Translations under genes and position numbers: made by a program | DNA from: Yersinia massiliensis | Lineage (GTDB): Bacteria > Pseudomonadota > Gammaproteobacteria > Enterobacterales > Enterobacteriaceae | Assembly: GCF_003048255.1 (NCBI RefSeq) | Contig: NZ_CP028487.1 | Location: forward strand, 2,356,001-2,420,000 | DNA length: 64,000 bases | Direction: 5' to 3' | Part shown: in pieces, positions 30,621 to 40,458 of the stretch | Layout of the letters: every line of letters begins with the position of its first letter | How positions within the stretch are numbered: position 1 is the first letter of the stretch | Notes under the pieces: model-generated | Told to the model about the DNA's origin: nothing | The model's input: only the letters and a program-made list of their open reading frames with translations | Databases searched by the model: none

Positions 30621-32234
30621 CTAAGGCAGGGCAAATTGACCATTGCTTATCAGTGAGTCTAATTCATCTTTCACTGATTGCACTTGCGGGCCGATAACGA
30701 CTTGCAAATTATGGTCATTCAATTGAATCACGCCGATGGCGCGGTTAGCCTTCAAGGCTTCTTTATCCACGAGGTTCATGTCTTTGACTGACATTCGCAA
30801 ACGGGTAATACAATTATCCAGTGAGACAATATTATCCGCGCCGCCCAAAGCCTGAAGAATAGCAGGGGAGTTATAGCCAGATTTACCGGTGACGGCACCA
30901 CCCGCAGCCGCTTTTTCTGCATTACTGCTGGCGACGGTTTCATTTTCACGTCCCGGCGTTTTAATATTGAAGTGCTGTATGGCAAATCGGAAGATCATAT
31001 AGTACGCAACGAACCAAATGCCAGCGACAACCGGCACCCAATACCATTTAGTGGCAGTTCCGTGCAGAATACCAAACACCACGAAATCAATGATATTCCC
31101 GTCAGTATTCCCAATGGTCACGCCCAACAACGCCATCACAGTAAAGCCTAAGCCTGTTAGGATCGCATGGATCAGATACAAGAACGGTGCAACAAACAAG
31201 AATAGGAACTCAATGGGTTCGGTTGTTCCGCCAATGACACAGGCAACCACGCCAGAAATCAGCAATCCCTTAATTTTATGGCGATTTTCTGGTTTTGCGC
31301 AGTGATACATCGCCAATGCAGCACCGGGCAACCCACCAAGAAATGCGGGCATTTTACCCTGAGACAGGAAGCGAGTGGCGCTTTCAGAGAAGCCGGTGGT
31401 CGTCGGACAGGATAGTTGTGCTTGGAAAATAGTCAGTGCACCACTGACACTATGGCCACAAACATCCATCGTGCCACCCGCTTCTGTGAAACGAATCAAT
31501 GCGACCAAAATATGATGCAGACCAAACGGGAGTAATAAGCGCTCGCCACTGCCGAATATCATTGGGCCGAATATACCGGCCCCATTTATTAACCGACCCA
31601 AACCATTAATACCGGCAGCGAACCAAGGCCAGATCAATGGGATCAATAAGCCAATGAGACCAAGAACCACCGTAGTGACGATAGGAACAAAGCGTGTGCC
31701 ACCGAAGAAAGCTAAAGCATCGGGTAAACGAATGGTGTTGAAACGTTCATGCAGTAAATAAACAATAACCCCAACAATGACCGCACCCAATATGCCCGTA
31801 TCGATAGACTGAATCCCTAATATATTCTGAATGTTATGGGTTTTCAGTACCAAAGGGTCTGTGGTAGGTAATACGCCGCTGGTGGTGAGATAAAAGTTAG
31901 TGGCGAGGTTGAGTACAGCAAAGCCGACAAAACCAGAAAATGCCGCGACGCCTTTATTTTCGCGCGCCATACCCAAGGGGATAGCGATGGCAAACATGAC
32001 CGGTAAGAAGCTAAAAGCAAAAGAACCTACCTTGCTCATCCAAGTGAATAATAGCTGGAAAGCAGGGTGACCGATGACGGGTAAGAGGGTGATGACATCT
32101 TTACTGCTCAGTGAGCTGCCGATGCCCAACATGATCCCACAGAAGGAGAGCAAGGCGACCGGCAACATGAAGGTTTTCCCTAAACTCTGGAAAAATTCCC
32201 ACAGCGTGATTTTTTGTTTTTTTACCGCTGACAT
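30621..32234 (-). CDS. malX: PTS maltose/glucose-type EIICB component MalX
   Basis: Phosphotransferase permease, 537 aa. The EIIC membrane domain (about residues 1-420) has ten or so spans and the GTTEPIEFLFLFVAP motif near the sugar site; a linker is followed by an EIIB domain whose phosphorylated cysteine is in DNCITRLRMSV (about residue 474). The ATG has a good AGGAG ribosome site. A MalI operator lies about 70-85 bp upstream, and malI is divergent. Sugar specificity is inferred from E. coli MalX (glucose/maltose) and may differ. Confidence 0.94.
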   Translation of the reverse strand: MSAVKKQKITLWEFFQSLGKTFMLPVALLSFCGIMLGIGSSLSSKDVITLLPVIGHPAFQLLFTWMSKVGSFAFSFLPVMFAIAIPLGMARENKGVAAFSGFVGFAVLNLATNFYLTTSGVLPTTDPLVLKTHNIQNILGIQSIDTGILGAVIVGVIVYLLHERFNTIRLPDALAFFGGTRFVPIVTTVVLGLIGLLIPLIWPWFAAGINGLGRLINGAGIFGPMIFGSGERLLLPFGLHHILVALIRFTEAGGTMDVCGHSVSGALTIFQAQLSCPTTTGFSESATRFLSQGKMPAFLGGLPGAALAMYHCAKPENRHKIKGLLISGVVACVIGGTTEPIEFLFLFVAPFLYLIHAILTGLGFTVMALLGVTIGNTDGNIIDFVVFGILHGTATKWYWVPVVAGIWFVAYYMIFRFAIQHFNIKTPGRENETVASSNAEKAAAGGAVTGKSGYNSPAILQALGGADNIVSLDNCITRLRMSVKDMNLVDKEALKANRAIGVIQLNDHNLQVVIGPQVQSVKDELDSLISNGQFALP

Positions 32235-32302
32235 AGTGGCTCCTGTTCTTAAAACACTCGATCGTGGTGATCTTTTCGTCTCCTTAGCTGGAGGTAAAAT
32301 AA

Positions 32303-32318
32303 GATAAAACGTTTAACC
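32303..32318. promoter_or_regulatory. MalI operator upstream of malX
   Basis: GATAAAACGTTTAACC is nearly the E. coli MalI operator GATAAAACGTTTTATC, with the LacI-family AACGTT centre. Its location between the malX start and the divergent malI supports repression of malXY by MalI. Confidence 0.8.
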
Positions 32319-32507
32319 CAGATAATATGAGTGATAACTCACAATTATTGATCCTGTTTTTGTATAACCTTCGCATTTATTACGCTAGATAGAACTAAAG
32401 GCGCGTATTTTATCGTGTCCACAGCTAATGTATGCAAATCGAGGATCCTTGCTGAGTGTTGATCTGCAATGTCAGATCCGTTGATTGTGCTAGAGTCATT
32501 TCTGGGA

Positions 32508-32519
32508 TTAAACGTTTAA
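32508..32519. promoter_or_regulatory. MalI operator upstream of malI
   Basis: TTAAACGTTTAA is a perfect palindrome with the same centre as the malX-side operator and lies 18 bp before the malI start codon, fitting autoregulation. Confidence 0.75.
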
Positions 32520-32537
32520 CTTGGCTTATTTGTTGGT

Positions 32538-33569
32538 ATGACCATTAAAAAAATCACCATTACTGATGTGGCAAAATATGCGGGTGTTTCTGTAGCGACG
32601 GTTTCGTTAGCTATCAGTGGTAAAGGCCGTATTTCTCCTACCACTTCTGATCGCGTCAATCAGGCTATCGAACAATTAGGTTATGTCCGCAACCGGCAGG
32701 CGGCTCAACTGCGAGGAGGGGAGTCAGGGGTGATCGGCTTGATTGTCCGCGACTTAGGCGATCCTTTCTATGCTGCAATGACCGCCGGTTTAAGTGAGGC
32801 GATCGAGGCAGAAGGTAAAGTTCTGTTTCTGACGCAAAGTGGCCGAGAAGGCAAGGGGCTATTGCGTTGTTTCGATACACTTATTGATCAAGGTGTTGAT
32901 GGATTAGTGCTGGGAGGCGGTGCCAGAGCAGATATGGGGTTACAGCAAAAGGCCGCAGAACACGATATTCCCCTCATTTGTGCGGCCCGTGCGAATGTAT
33001 TGGAAGGCGTTGATGTTGTACGTCCAGATAATATGCAAGCCGCCAAAATGGCGACGGAGTTTCTCATCGATCGTGGTCATCGGAAAATTGCCTACTTAGG
33101 GGGGCTCTCGCACTCATTAACTCGTGCGGAACGATTAGGGGGGTTTTGCGCCACATTGCTACAGTATGGCCTGCCTTTTCGATCGGAATGGGTGGTTGAA
33201 TGTGATGGACAACAGCAAGTGGCTGCTGATGCAACAGAAACCTTACTGCGTCATCATCCTAATGTGAGTGCCATAATTTGCCATCAAGCGTCGGTCGCGC
33301 TTGGGGCTTATTTCGGCATTTTGCGTACCGGTAGAACTATTGGGAGTGCGGGTGTCGATACTTACCTCGATCAACAAGTTGCACTGATCGGGTTTGGTGA
33401 TGCACCAGAAGCTGAGCTGACTGAACCGCCATTAACCATCATCACCAGTTCAGCGCGTGAGATTGGTTACAGCGCCGGACAACGTTTACTTCAACGCATC
33501 GCAGGCGTCGATTTGCAATTGCAGGACGTTATATTACCGCCGGTGTTGATCCGCAGGGGCTCAGCTTGA
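32538..33569 (+). CDS. malI: LacI-family repressor MalI
   Basis: Repressor of malXY, 343 aa. The N-terminal LacI helix-turn-helix is ITDVAKYAGVSVATVSLAISGKG, with the hinge helix RNRQAAQLRGG near residue 55, then a periplasmic-binding-protein-like effector domain (about 60-335). The inducer of MalI is not known to me. Ribosome site is poor. Divergent from malX with an operator 18 bp before the start. Same arrangement as E. coli malI-malXY. Confidence 0.94.
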   Translation: MTIKKITITDVAKYAGVSVATVSLAISGKGRISPTTSDRVNQAIEQLGYVRNRQAAQLRGGESGVIGLIVRDLGDPFYAAMTAGLSEAIEAEGKVLFLTQSGREGKGLLRCFDTLIDQGVDGLVLGGGARADMGLQQKAAEHDIPLICAARANVLEGVDVVRPDNMQAAKMATEFLIDRGHRKIAYLGGLSHSLTRAERLGGFCATLLQYGLPFRSEWVVECDGQQQVAADATETLLRHHPNVSAIICHQASVALGAYFGILRTGRTIGSAGVDTYLDQQVALIGFGDAPEAELTEPPLTIITSSAREIGYSAGQRLLQRIAGVDLQLQDVILPPVLIRRGSA

Positions 33570-33632
33570 GAATAGAAGATGGGGTTTGAAGGCCAATGGA
33601 GTAAAAAAACACGATATTAACGCAACTCATTG

Positions 33633-34400
33633 TTAAGGCTTAGTTTTAAATGTGACAGTCGCTAATGGACTCACTGCCAATTTGTCTGTTTCCTTAAACT
33701 GTCCCGGCGTTTTCCCAAAACGTTCCCGGAATATCTCAATATAAGTACTGACGTTGTTATAGCCGCTCAAATATGCCACTTCGTTTACGGATAATCCGGC
33801 GAAAATCCATTGAAGCGAAGAGAGCACTTTTACCTGTTGACGCCATCGGCTAAAAGTAAGCCCGGTTTCCTGATGAAACAAGCGGCTAAGATTTCGTACA
33901 CTAATACCCCATTTATGGGCCAGTTGTGTCTGACTCAGCACACATTCAGGGTTTTTTAATAATTCGTTTGCAACATTTCTCGCCCGACGATCTTCTGGCA
34001 TTGTGAGCTGAAGTGGCAATTCAGGTAGCTGATTCAGTTCACAGGTTAATACTTGCAGAAGTGCATCTCTGTAATCGTCAGGCCTGTTCAGGCATAGCCG
34101 TTCAAGCAGCTCCAAGATGAAACTATCCACTCCGTAGACCCCAGAACTGAGGGGTAAATGAAGACAGGATGATGGTTTAAGGTAAAGACATTTGCCGCTT
34201 ACGGCCCCCGAACTCCGGGCTCTGTGGTACAGATTTGCCGGAAACCACCCCACCGACCCTGGGGTAACAATCCATTGAATCAATTCCGTCTCAATTATCA
34301 TAAGTCCCTGGCTGAGCCAGAATAACTGGCCTGAACCGTGCTTATGCCACTCCGTTGAATGCATAGCGTCATATTTAATCTGAGATGTTTTTATCTGCAT
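33633..34400 (-). CDS. AraC-family regulator (cupin plus HTH, NimR-like)
   Basis: A 255-aa regulator with an N-terminal cupin-type sensor (HSTEWHKHGSGQLFW, TPGSVGWFPANLYHRA; residues 10-90) and a C-terminal AraC HTH domain (about 145-240: LAHKWGISVRNLSRLFHQETG and VAYLSGYNNVSTYIEIFRERFG). Its length and domain plan are those of the E. coli NimR (YeaM) group. It is divergent from the NTF2-like gene at 34495 across 94 bp and most likely controls it; NimR itself controls a divergent drug exporter, which is absent here. Signal unknown. Confidence 0.82.
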   Translation of the reverse strand: MQIKTSQIKYDAMHSTEWHKHGSGQLFWLSQGLMIIETELIQWIVTPGSVGWFPANLYHRARSSGAVSGKCLYLKPSSCLHLPLSSGVYGVDSFILELLERLCLNRPDDYRDALLQVLTCELNQLPELPLQLTMPEDRRARNVANELLKNPECVLSQTQLAHKWGISVRNLSRLFHQETGLTFSRWRQQVKVLSSLQWIFAGLSVNEVAYLSGYNNVSTYIEIFRERFGKTPGQFKETDKLAVSPLATVTFKTKP

Positions 34401-34494
34401 GGCCGATTAACCGTATATGTTGTCCTAATGTCGATAATATACCAGTTAAGTCCTGAGGTAGACTTTCTGCCATTACTCAGAATGGAGAATCAAA

Positions 34495-34887
34495 ATGCAA
34501 AACATTAAGCAGATAGTCATTGCGGCACTACAGACGCTCATTACGGATCCATTGCATGACGAGAGTAAAATCGCAGCATTTTTTACTCCTGATTATCAAC
34601 AGAGCGTGGATGGTAAGCAACTGGACTATCATGGGTTTATCAAACATATGAAGGCCATTAAATCGCATACAAAACAGATGAGCATTTCTATTAAAAGTGT
34701 CGTGGCTGAAAATGACACTGTGTTCACTCATCACTATGTAAATGTGGAAAAAAATCAGGGTGAGAAGAGCGAGTTTGAGGTTTTTGCCCGCTTTACTTTG
34801 TCATCAGAAAAAATTATCCGCTGTGAAGAACTCACAAGAATGATTAACGGGCTACCCGGAGACAGCGATCTGGGTAGCAGAAGTTAA
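34495..34887 (+). CDS. NTF2/SnoaL-like small protein
   Basis: Cytosolic protein, 130 aa, resembling the SnoaL/NTF2 fold: helical N-terminus (LQTLITDPLHDESKIAAFFTPDYQQSVDG), then strand pairs with VVAENDTVFTHHYV and FEVFARFTLSSEKI. This fold is used for small-molecule binding or isomerase/hydrolase chemistry; no catalytic residues can be assigned. Ribosome site GGAG seven bases before the ATG. Divergent from an AraC-type regulator, suggesting inducible expression. Recognised by pattern only. Confidence 0.65.
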   Translation: MQNIKQIVIAALQTLITDPLHDESKIAAFFTPDYQQSVDGKQLDYHGFIKHMKAIKSHTKQMSISIKSVVAENDTVFTHHYVNVEKNQGEKSEFEVFARFTLSSEKIIRCEELTRMINGLPGDSDLGSRS

Positions 34888-35142
34888 TTTTTTCTTCAGT
34901 CTGTATTACGTGGCCCAGGATATGTCTGTTTTCTCCGCCACTATCGGTATTATCATTACCTGCCTCGTCAGAATAACTATCTTAATGAGTTAACTTTTGA
35001 TAATAACTAATGATTTTTAATTTTCACTATCGATTGATGTGAGGTTATTCTAAGTAAGATACAATTAAATTATATTTAATTGGCTTAATAGCTCACGCAG
35101 ATCATTATTAATTGGTTATATTAATACTTATAGGAATAATAT

Positions 35143-35553
35143 ATGAAAAGATTACTTTTTGTTATTGCTCTATGTTCGATTGGAACGGCCAGCGCAACTT
35201 GCAAGGTGCCTGAAAGCATTGAAGGTAAAGATTTTATTATGGCAATTTCAGCCAGTTACAGCCCGACAAACCCGATGGCTGGTAATGTTTACAAAATGCA
35301 ATATCGAAGCGATAAAAAATACAATTATAAAGTGCTTAATAACGGGAATGACTATTCTGGTCAATATCAATATAAGCGAATCGCAGATAATATCGGCATC
35401 ATTAGTTCAGAGGAGATGTTTGGTGAAAAACTGGCAAAATATACATTGACGTTAATATGTGACAATGACAATTCAGGTGTTTATTTTTATCAACAAAGTG
35501 ATGGTGTCGCAGGGAATAGATCGAATACATCACACTATTACTTATTAAACTAA
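35143..35553 (+). CDS. Small exported protein of unknown function
   Basis: A 136-aa protein with a clear signal peptide (MKRLLFVIALCSIGTASA, cleavage before TCKVPE). Two cysteines in the mature part (about residues 20 and 106) could form a disulfide. The rest is polar, Tyr/Asn/Ser-rich, and reads like a small beta-sheet secreted protein. The gene is AT-rich and has its own ribosome site AGGA. No family recognised. Neighbours (AraC-type regulator with NTF2-like gene, ydgA) give no clue. Confidence 0.7.
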   Translation: MKRLLFVIALCSIGTASATCKVPESIEGKDFIMAISASYSPTNPMAGNVYKMQYRSDKKYNYKVLNNGNDYSGQYQYKRIADNIGIISSEEMFGEKLAKYTLTLICDNDNSGVYFYQQSDGVAGNRSNTSHYYLLN

Positions 35554-35615
35554 TGTTATTTATTAAATTAATGAGCCAGGTACCATAAGATCAGTTTAGC
35601 TACACATATATCTTA

Positions 35616-35640
35616 TAAAAACGGAGCCATTAGGCTCCGT
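35616..35640 (-). terminator. Terminator of ydgA
   Basis: ACGGAGCC pairs with GGCTCCGT around ATTA; on the minus strand it is followed by TTTTTA. It lies 23 bases past the ydgA stop. Confidence 0.85.
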
Positions 35641-35662
35641 CTTGCTACTGCACTAATTATAT

Positions 35663-37207
35663 TTATTGTGCTGGTGTTACTGGTTCAGGCGCAACACCAA
35701 TAGCAGGTGCATCTGCTGGTTCGTCGCCAGAATCATCTTCAGCAGGTGCTCCGCCAAACATACCAAATAAGCCAACAAACTCTTGTACTGACATTTTCTG
35801 ACCATTCAAATCGACTTTGTTATCGGCAAAGTGGATGCTGCTGCTGATAACATTATCTTTCGTTGTAGTCAGCTTAAACATTTGGCCCATGGCGGCAATG
35901 CCTTGAACCTGTTGTTGTGCCAATTTTTGCGCTTCTTCCGGACTGTAACCCTGTAACTGAGCTGCCTGCATGGTCAATTCCGTTGCCATCGGCATTGGAA
36001 TCGTCAACGTAGCATCGACTTTCTTCACTGCTTGCGTTAACAGAGGTTCGCCGTCGGTTTTCGCTGTTGCTGGGTCAGCAAGATCAACATTTAGCGTAAA
36101 GGTACTTTCACCTTTGGCATTTTTCCAACTCAGTGGCGCGATGCTAAAGGTTGGGCTGCCTTTCAGTAGCGCAGGGAGCTTAGCTATCAACATTTCTGTC
36201 ATTTCTTGCTGATATGCTTCTGCATCTAGATTTTCGCCAGCTTGCACAGCTTTCAGCGCTTGTTGATTATAAGCGGCGGTAAACTGCTTGAGGCTTTGGC
36301 CATCCAAACGATCAAAAGCAAACGCTAATTTGCCTGAGCCAAAATCACTTCCCTGAATTTTCAACGAATCCAAGGTGTAAGTCAGCTTACCGTTTAAGTC
36401 TTTGTCGGTTTCGCCTAATTGGGTATTGAGGTTGAAACCAACTAATGTTGCAGTCTCTTTGCCATCTAGACTGAAGCTCATCTGCTTAATACCAAGCTGT
36501 TGATCGCCAATACTCAGGTCAAATTTACCCATTTGGCTATCGCTTTTCAGTACCAAACCTTGAAGCGTGAATTGCTCTATTTGATCCCACTGATTTTTGG
36601 TCGCAAAAACAATATTCTCGCTATCGCCGCTCATCTTCACATTACGGAGATCACGGGAAACATCAGCATCAATCTTGGCACCAGAGAATTTCACGCTGGT
36701 GGTATTTTGCTTATAGTCGATCGGAATAAAGGTAATGGCAGAAGAAGTATCACCGCTGTAGGAAATGCGAGAGTCTGCTGTAAACGGCGACTGTCCTTTG
36801 GTGACCTCAAACAGTTTTTTTAACGCTGGAGTATTGGCAAGTTCGGTATGTACCGATGCCATGCTTGGGATTAGATTGAATTTCTTCAATTGTGCTAATG
36901 GGAAAGGGCCGTGGTCGATAGTTTCGATAAACGCGACTTCATCGCCATCTTTTAACGCTTTTTCACCAGCAACACTGCTATCTGCTTGCAGGACATAACG
37001 AACTTGGCTCGTGAACAAGCCGCGCTGATAGTCTGTATACGCGAGTTTTACACCGGCTTTCGGCAACAGCGTGCGGATCTGACCGTTTGCACTATCAACC
37101 AGTTCACCCATACGTTGCTCAATCAGTTTACCGGTATACCATGAGGCCCCAGTCCATGCTGCGCCAAGAACGACTATGACGCTGACAGCCACTAACGATT
37201 TTTTCAT
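35663..37207 (-). CDS. ydgA: DUF945 family protein YdgA
   Basis: Single-pass inner-membrane protein, 514 aa, with a large periplasmic region. The membrane anchor is at residues 4-22 (SLVAVSVIVVLGAAWTG), followed by regions shared with E. coli YdgA such as FIETIDHGPFPLAQLK, LIPSMASVHTEL and SAITFIPIDY. The function is not established. I prefer the start MKKSLVAVSV at 37207 with AGGA upstream; four codons further out is a second ATG. The C-terminus is Pro/Ala/Asp-rich and probably disordered. Confidence 0.9.
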   Translation of the reverse strand: MKKSLVAVSVIVVLGAAWTGASWYTGKLIEQRMGELVDSANGQIRTLLPKAGVKLAYTDYQRGLFTSQVRYVLQADSSVAGEKALKDGDEVAFIETIDHGPFPLAQLKKFNLIPSMASVHTELANTPALKKLFEVTKGQSPFTADSRISYSGDTSSAITFIPIDYKQNTTSVKFSGAKIDADVSRDLRNVKMSGDSENIVFATKNQWDQIEQFTLQGLVLKSDSQMGKFDLSIGDQQLGIKQMSFSLDGKETATLVGFNLNTQLGETDKDLNGKLTYTLDSLKIQGSDFGSGKLAFAFDRLDGQSLKQFTAAYNQQALKAVQAGENLDAEAYQQEMTEMLIAKLPALLKGSPTFSIAPLSWKNAKGESTFTLNVDLADPATAKTDGEPLLTQAVKKVDATLTIPMPMATELTMQAAQLQGYSPEEAQKLAQQQVQGIAAMGQMFKLTTTKDNVISSSIHFADNKVDLNGQKMSVQEFVGLFGMFGGAPAEDDSGDEPADAPAIGVAPEPVTPAQ

Positions 37208-37437
37208 TGTTCTGTTCATCCTTTATCTAATATACCAAATACACTGTGTTGATCACGGTACTGAGTTACTCGTTAAATATCACCAAAGAGAATTCTTAAA
37301 AAAATCCTCAAATCAATATAGGCCAAACTGTTCACAAACCAATATTATTGATGCAATAACTCTTTATTGCGAGAAACGAAATCTAACTATCACAACGGCA
37401 AAAAGCCAGTAATTGACAACAAAATGAGTGACTTTGT

Positions 37438-38613
37438 TCATTCTGCGTTGTAAACACGTGCAATAGAGCCTGTTCCTTGTACCGTTACTGGCGATTCGTT
37501 GGCCGGTATAAAGCAGGACTCACCCGGCAGTAACGTGACTTTCTGTTGCTGTTTTTGTAAGACAGCCTCGCCTTGAACACTGAATATTATTGCGGCACTG
37601 TTTTGCGCTAATGTCTGGGGCTCAGCAGTTAATGTGTGCAACGAAAAGGCAAAATCTTCAACGGGGATCGGGAAGACCAACTCATTACCTTGCTGCTGTG
37701 GACTAGTGAGCAAAGTCTCCGCTGGTTTAGGAATAAATTGCAGGTTAGCCATTAACTCCGGAATATCAATAAATTTTGGCGTTAAGCCAGCGCGCAATAC
37801 ATTATCGGAGTTGGCCATCACTTCCAACGCCACTCCGTTTAGATAAGCGTGAGGTGTCTCGGCATAGAGGAACATGGCTTCACCTGGTTGTAACGTCACG
37901 ACGTTTAACAGCAAAGGGGAGAACAAGCCGCTATCATCAGGGTAGAAGCGAGAAATACTGCGAATAGTATCCCATGGTTCACCCAGTTGGTTATTGAGTG
38001 CTGATTTCAGGATGGCCAATGCACGTGTTTTAGGTTCGCCAGCCATACTGAGCAAACTGGCAAAGAGTGTGGCTAAATGTTCAGTATCCGGTTCGCGTAA
38101 AAATACGGCGATATCCGGATGAGCAGCCGCCAAAGGCTGAAGTAGCACTTGAATATCATTTAATGTGCGAAAGCCATTCATGGCTTGGAATGGGGTCAGG
38201 GCATAAACCAATTCAGGCTTATGGTTTGCATCTTTATAATTTCGTTCTGCTGCATCTAGCGGGATCCCTGCTTTATTCTCTTTAGCGAAGCCAATTTCGG
38301 CGGCAGCTTTGCTAGGATGAACCTGAATTGATAGCGGCTGCGCTGCGCAAAGTACTTTAAATAGGAAAGGCAATTCGCCAAAACGGGTGAAAACGTCGTG
38401 CCCAAGATTGGCTTCGGGATCTTGCTCGATGACTTCACGCAATGAATGCCATTGACCCTTTGCATCCGCAACTTCAGAACTACTCTTAGGGTGCGCCCCC
38501 ATCCACAATTCTGCCATCGGTTTGGCTTGCGGATTTGCAATACCATAAAGCTCAGTCAGCGCGGTAGTACTACCCCAAGCATAGTTTTGTACTGCATTTT
38601 TCATTTTTTGCAT
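37438..38613 (-). CDS. manA: Mannose-6-phosphate isomerase
   Basis: Zinc enzyme, 391 aa, interconverting mannose-6-P and fructose-6-P. Zinc-site motifs are PLSIQVHPSK (about residue 97), NYKDANHKPEL (about 134) and MFLYAETPHAYL (about 255). Start at ATG 38613 (MQKMKNAVQNYAWG), which equals the E. coli start; a longer frame of ten extra codons is not supported. As in E. coli it stands near fumC, but fumA is missing between them. Confidence 0.96.
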   Translation of the reverse strand: MQKMKNAVQNYAWGSTTALTELYGIANPQAKPMAELWMGAHPKSSSEVADAKGQWHSLREVIEQDPEANLGHDVFTRFGELPFLFKVLCAAQPLSIQVHPSKAAAEIGFAKENKAGIPLDAAERNYKDANHKPELVYALTPFQAMNGFRTLNDIQVLLQPLAAAHPDIAVFLREPDTEHLATLFASLLSMAGEPKTRALAILKSALNNQLGEPWDTIRSISRFYPDDSGLFSPLLLNVVTLQPGEAMFLYAETPHAYLNGVALEVMANSDNVLRAGLTPKFIDIPELMANLQFIPKPAETLLTSPQQQGNELVFPIPVEDFAFSLHTLTAEPQTLAQNSAAIIFSVQGEAVLQKQQQKVTLLPGESCFIPANESPVTVQGTGSIARVYNAE

Positions 38614-38904
38614 GTCGATGATCTGCCGTTTGTTAAGGGCCAAAATAGGGTGAGACGCCAGTCAGCCATGTGATAAGGCAAAAGCCCGAGCCCGAGAAAA
38701 GGGAAAATAGTCCCTTAGTAAACAATGGGGGTCAAGGGGTTGCAAGTAGTAATGCTAATCGTCTCGCAGGTTGGCATCATAAACGACAGAAATACGAATC
38801 AATCGCATCAAGCTGTCGATAAATATGCCATGATAGATGTCGTATTGCCGGAGAACGGTATAGCAGACTTCAACTTTTCAGATCCAAATGTTAAGGAGAT
38901 CATG

Positions 38905-40299
38905 ATGGCAGCGACTCGCAGTGAAAAAGACTCCATGGGGCCTATTGATGTACCAGCAAGCCAGCTATGGGGAGCACAAACTCAACGTTCATTGGAGCAT
39001 TTTAAGATCTCACAAGAGAAAATGCCTACTGCATTGATTCACGCTTTGGCCCTGACAAAACGTGCGGCAGCGAAGGTTAATCAGGAGCTTGGGCTGTTGG
39101 CAGTCGAGCGTGCAGATGCCATTATGCGCGCGGCCGATGAAGTGTTGGATGACCGTCATTCAGGTGAGTTTCCGTTATCAATCTGGCAAACCGGTTCTGG
39201 TACTCAAACTAATATGAATATGAATGAGGTACTCGCGAATCGAGCCAGTGAATTGCTCGGTGGTGAACGAGGGAATGGTCGCTTAGTTCATCCCAATGAC
39301 GACGTTAATAAGAGTCAAAGCTCGAATGATGTATTCCCAACAGCAATGCATGTTGCCGCTGTGATTGCATTGAAAGAAGATCTGCTGCCGGAATTGAAGA
39401 TATTACAGGACACGTTAGCGGAAAAAGCAGAAGCGTTTCGCGATATTGTGAAAATTGGCCGGACACATTTGCAAGATGCCACACCATTAACATTGGGGCA
39501 GGAGATATCAGGCTGGGTGGCAATGCTATCTCACAGCCGGTTACACATAGAGTCCGCTATTCCTCACCTCTGCGAATTGGCTCTTGGGGGAACCGCTGTC
39601 GGAACGGGGCTGAATACGCATCCTGAATATGCTGTGCGTGTTGCCAACGAAATTGCCGCACTGACGCATCAACCCTTCATCACGGCCCCGAATAAATTTG
39701 AGTCTTTAGCGACTTGTGATGCATTGGTTCATGGCCATGGTGCATTGAAAGGTCTCGCTGCCTCGTTGATGAAAATTGCCAATGATGTGCGGTGGTTATC
39801 TTCGGGTCCTCGTTGCGGTATCGGTGAAATCTCTATTCCTGAGAATGAGCCTGGTAGTTCCATTATGCCAGGTAAAGTGAATCCGACTCAATGTGAAGCG
39901 ATGACCATGTTATGTGCCCAAGTGATGGGTAATGATGTCGCTGTGAATATAGGCGGGGCATCTGGTAACTTTGAGCTGAACGTATTCCGTCCGCTGGTTA
40001 TTCATAATTTCCTACAATCAATCCGTTTATTAGCGGATGGTATGCGTGGATTTAATGAGCACTGCGCTGTTGGAATTGAGCCAAATCGCGACCGTATTAC
40101 TCAGTTGCTAAATGAGTCATTGATGTTAGTCACTGCACTGAATACTCATATTGGCTATGACAAAGCGGCTGAAATTGCTAAGAAGGCGCATAAAGAAGGG
40201 TTAACACTAAAAGCGGCTGCGCTTAAGTTAGGTTATCTAACAAGTGAGCAATTTGATGAGTGGGTCCGACCGGAAGAGATGGTCGGAAGTATGAAATAA
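38905..40299 (+). CDS. fumC: Fumarate hydratase class II
   Basis: Iron-independent fumarase of the TCA cycle, 464 aa (E. coli 467). The family signature [15 protein letters not shown] and the [21 protein letters not shown] and [10 protein letters not shown] segments are present. The start is [12 protein letters not shown] with AAGGAG six bases upstream; a further ATG directly precedes it, and a 60-codon longer frame has no family support. Opposite in direction to manA across 291 bp. Confidence 0.97.
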   Translation: MAATRSEKDSMGPIDVPASQLWGAQTQRSLEHFKISQEKMPTALIHALALTKRAAAKVNQELGLLAVERADAIMRAADEVLDDRHSGEFPLSIWQTGSGTQTNMNMNEVLANRASELLGGERGNGRLVHPNDDVNKSQSSNDVFPTAMHVAAVIALKEDLLPELKILQDTLAEKAEAFRDIVKIGRTHLQDATPLTLGQEISGWVAMLSHSRLHIESAIPHLCELALGGTAVGTGLNTHPEYAVRVANEIAALTHQPFITAPNKFESLATCDALVHGHGALKGLAASLMKIANDVRWLSSGPRCGIGEISIPENEPGSSIMPGKVNPTQCEAMTMLCAQVMGNDVAVNIGGASGNFELNVFRPLVIHNFLQSIRLLADGMRGFNEHCAVGIEPNRDRITQLLNESLMLVTALNTHIGYDKAAEIAKKAHKEGLTLKAAALKLGYLTSEQFDEWVRPEEMVGSMK

Positions 40300-40321
40300 T
40301 TATTGCGTATTTATGGTCTTA

Positions 40322-40347
40322 ATGCCGGATGAGCTTCCGGCATTTTT
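40322..40347 (+). terminator. Terminator of fumC
   Basis: ATGCCGGA pairs with TTCCGGCAT and is followed by TTTTT, 22 bases past the fumC stop. Confidence 0.85.
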
Positions 40348-40458
40348 CTGCCGGTTAAAAATTTTCGGAATAAAATAGCACGCTGTATAATTTTAATAAC
40401 ACCAGCGGCAATATTACTTACTTGGATGAGCAAGGTAGGTTATTTTGCTTTTAGCTGC

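Larger units (their letters stand above)
32235..32537. promoter_or_regulatory. malX-malI divergent control region
   Basis: About 300 bp containing two MalI-type palindromes, one near each gene (listed separately). ATGAGTGATAACTCACA at about 32328-32344 is a partial CRP-like string but with the wrong half-site spacing, so I do not call it. No gene present. Confidence 0.6.

Noticed and set aside
32328..32344. CRP-like string upstream of malX
   Set aside because: The half-sites TGA(G)TGA and TCACA are separated by the wrong distance for CRP.
34416..34423. TATGTTGT, the first half of a Ter site, upstream of the NTF2-like gene
   Set aside because: The second half (AACTAA) is absent.
38725..38904. 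Long N-terminal extension of fumC
   Set aside because: The frame is open but the region has no family similarity, and a strong ribosome site precedes the ATG pair at 38902/38905.
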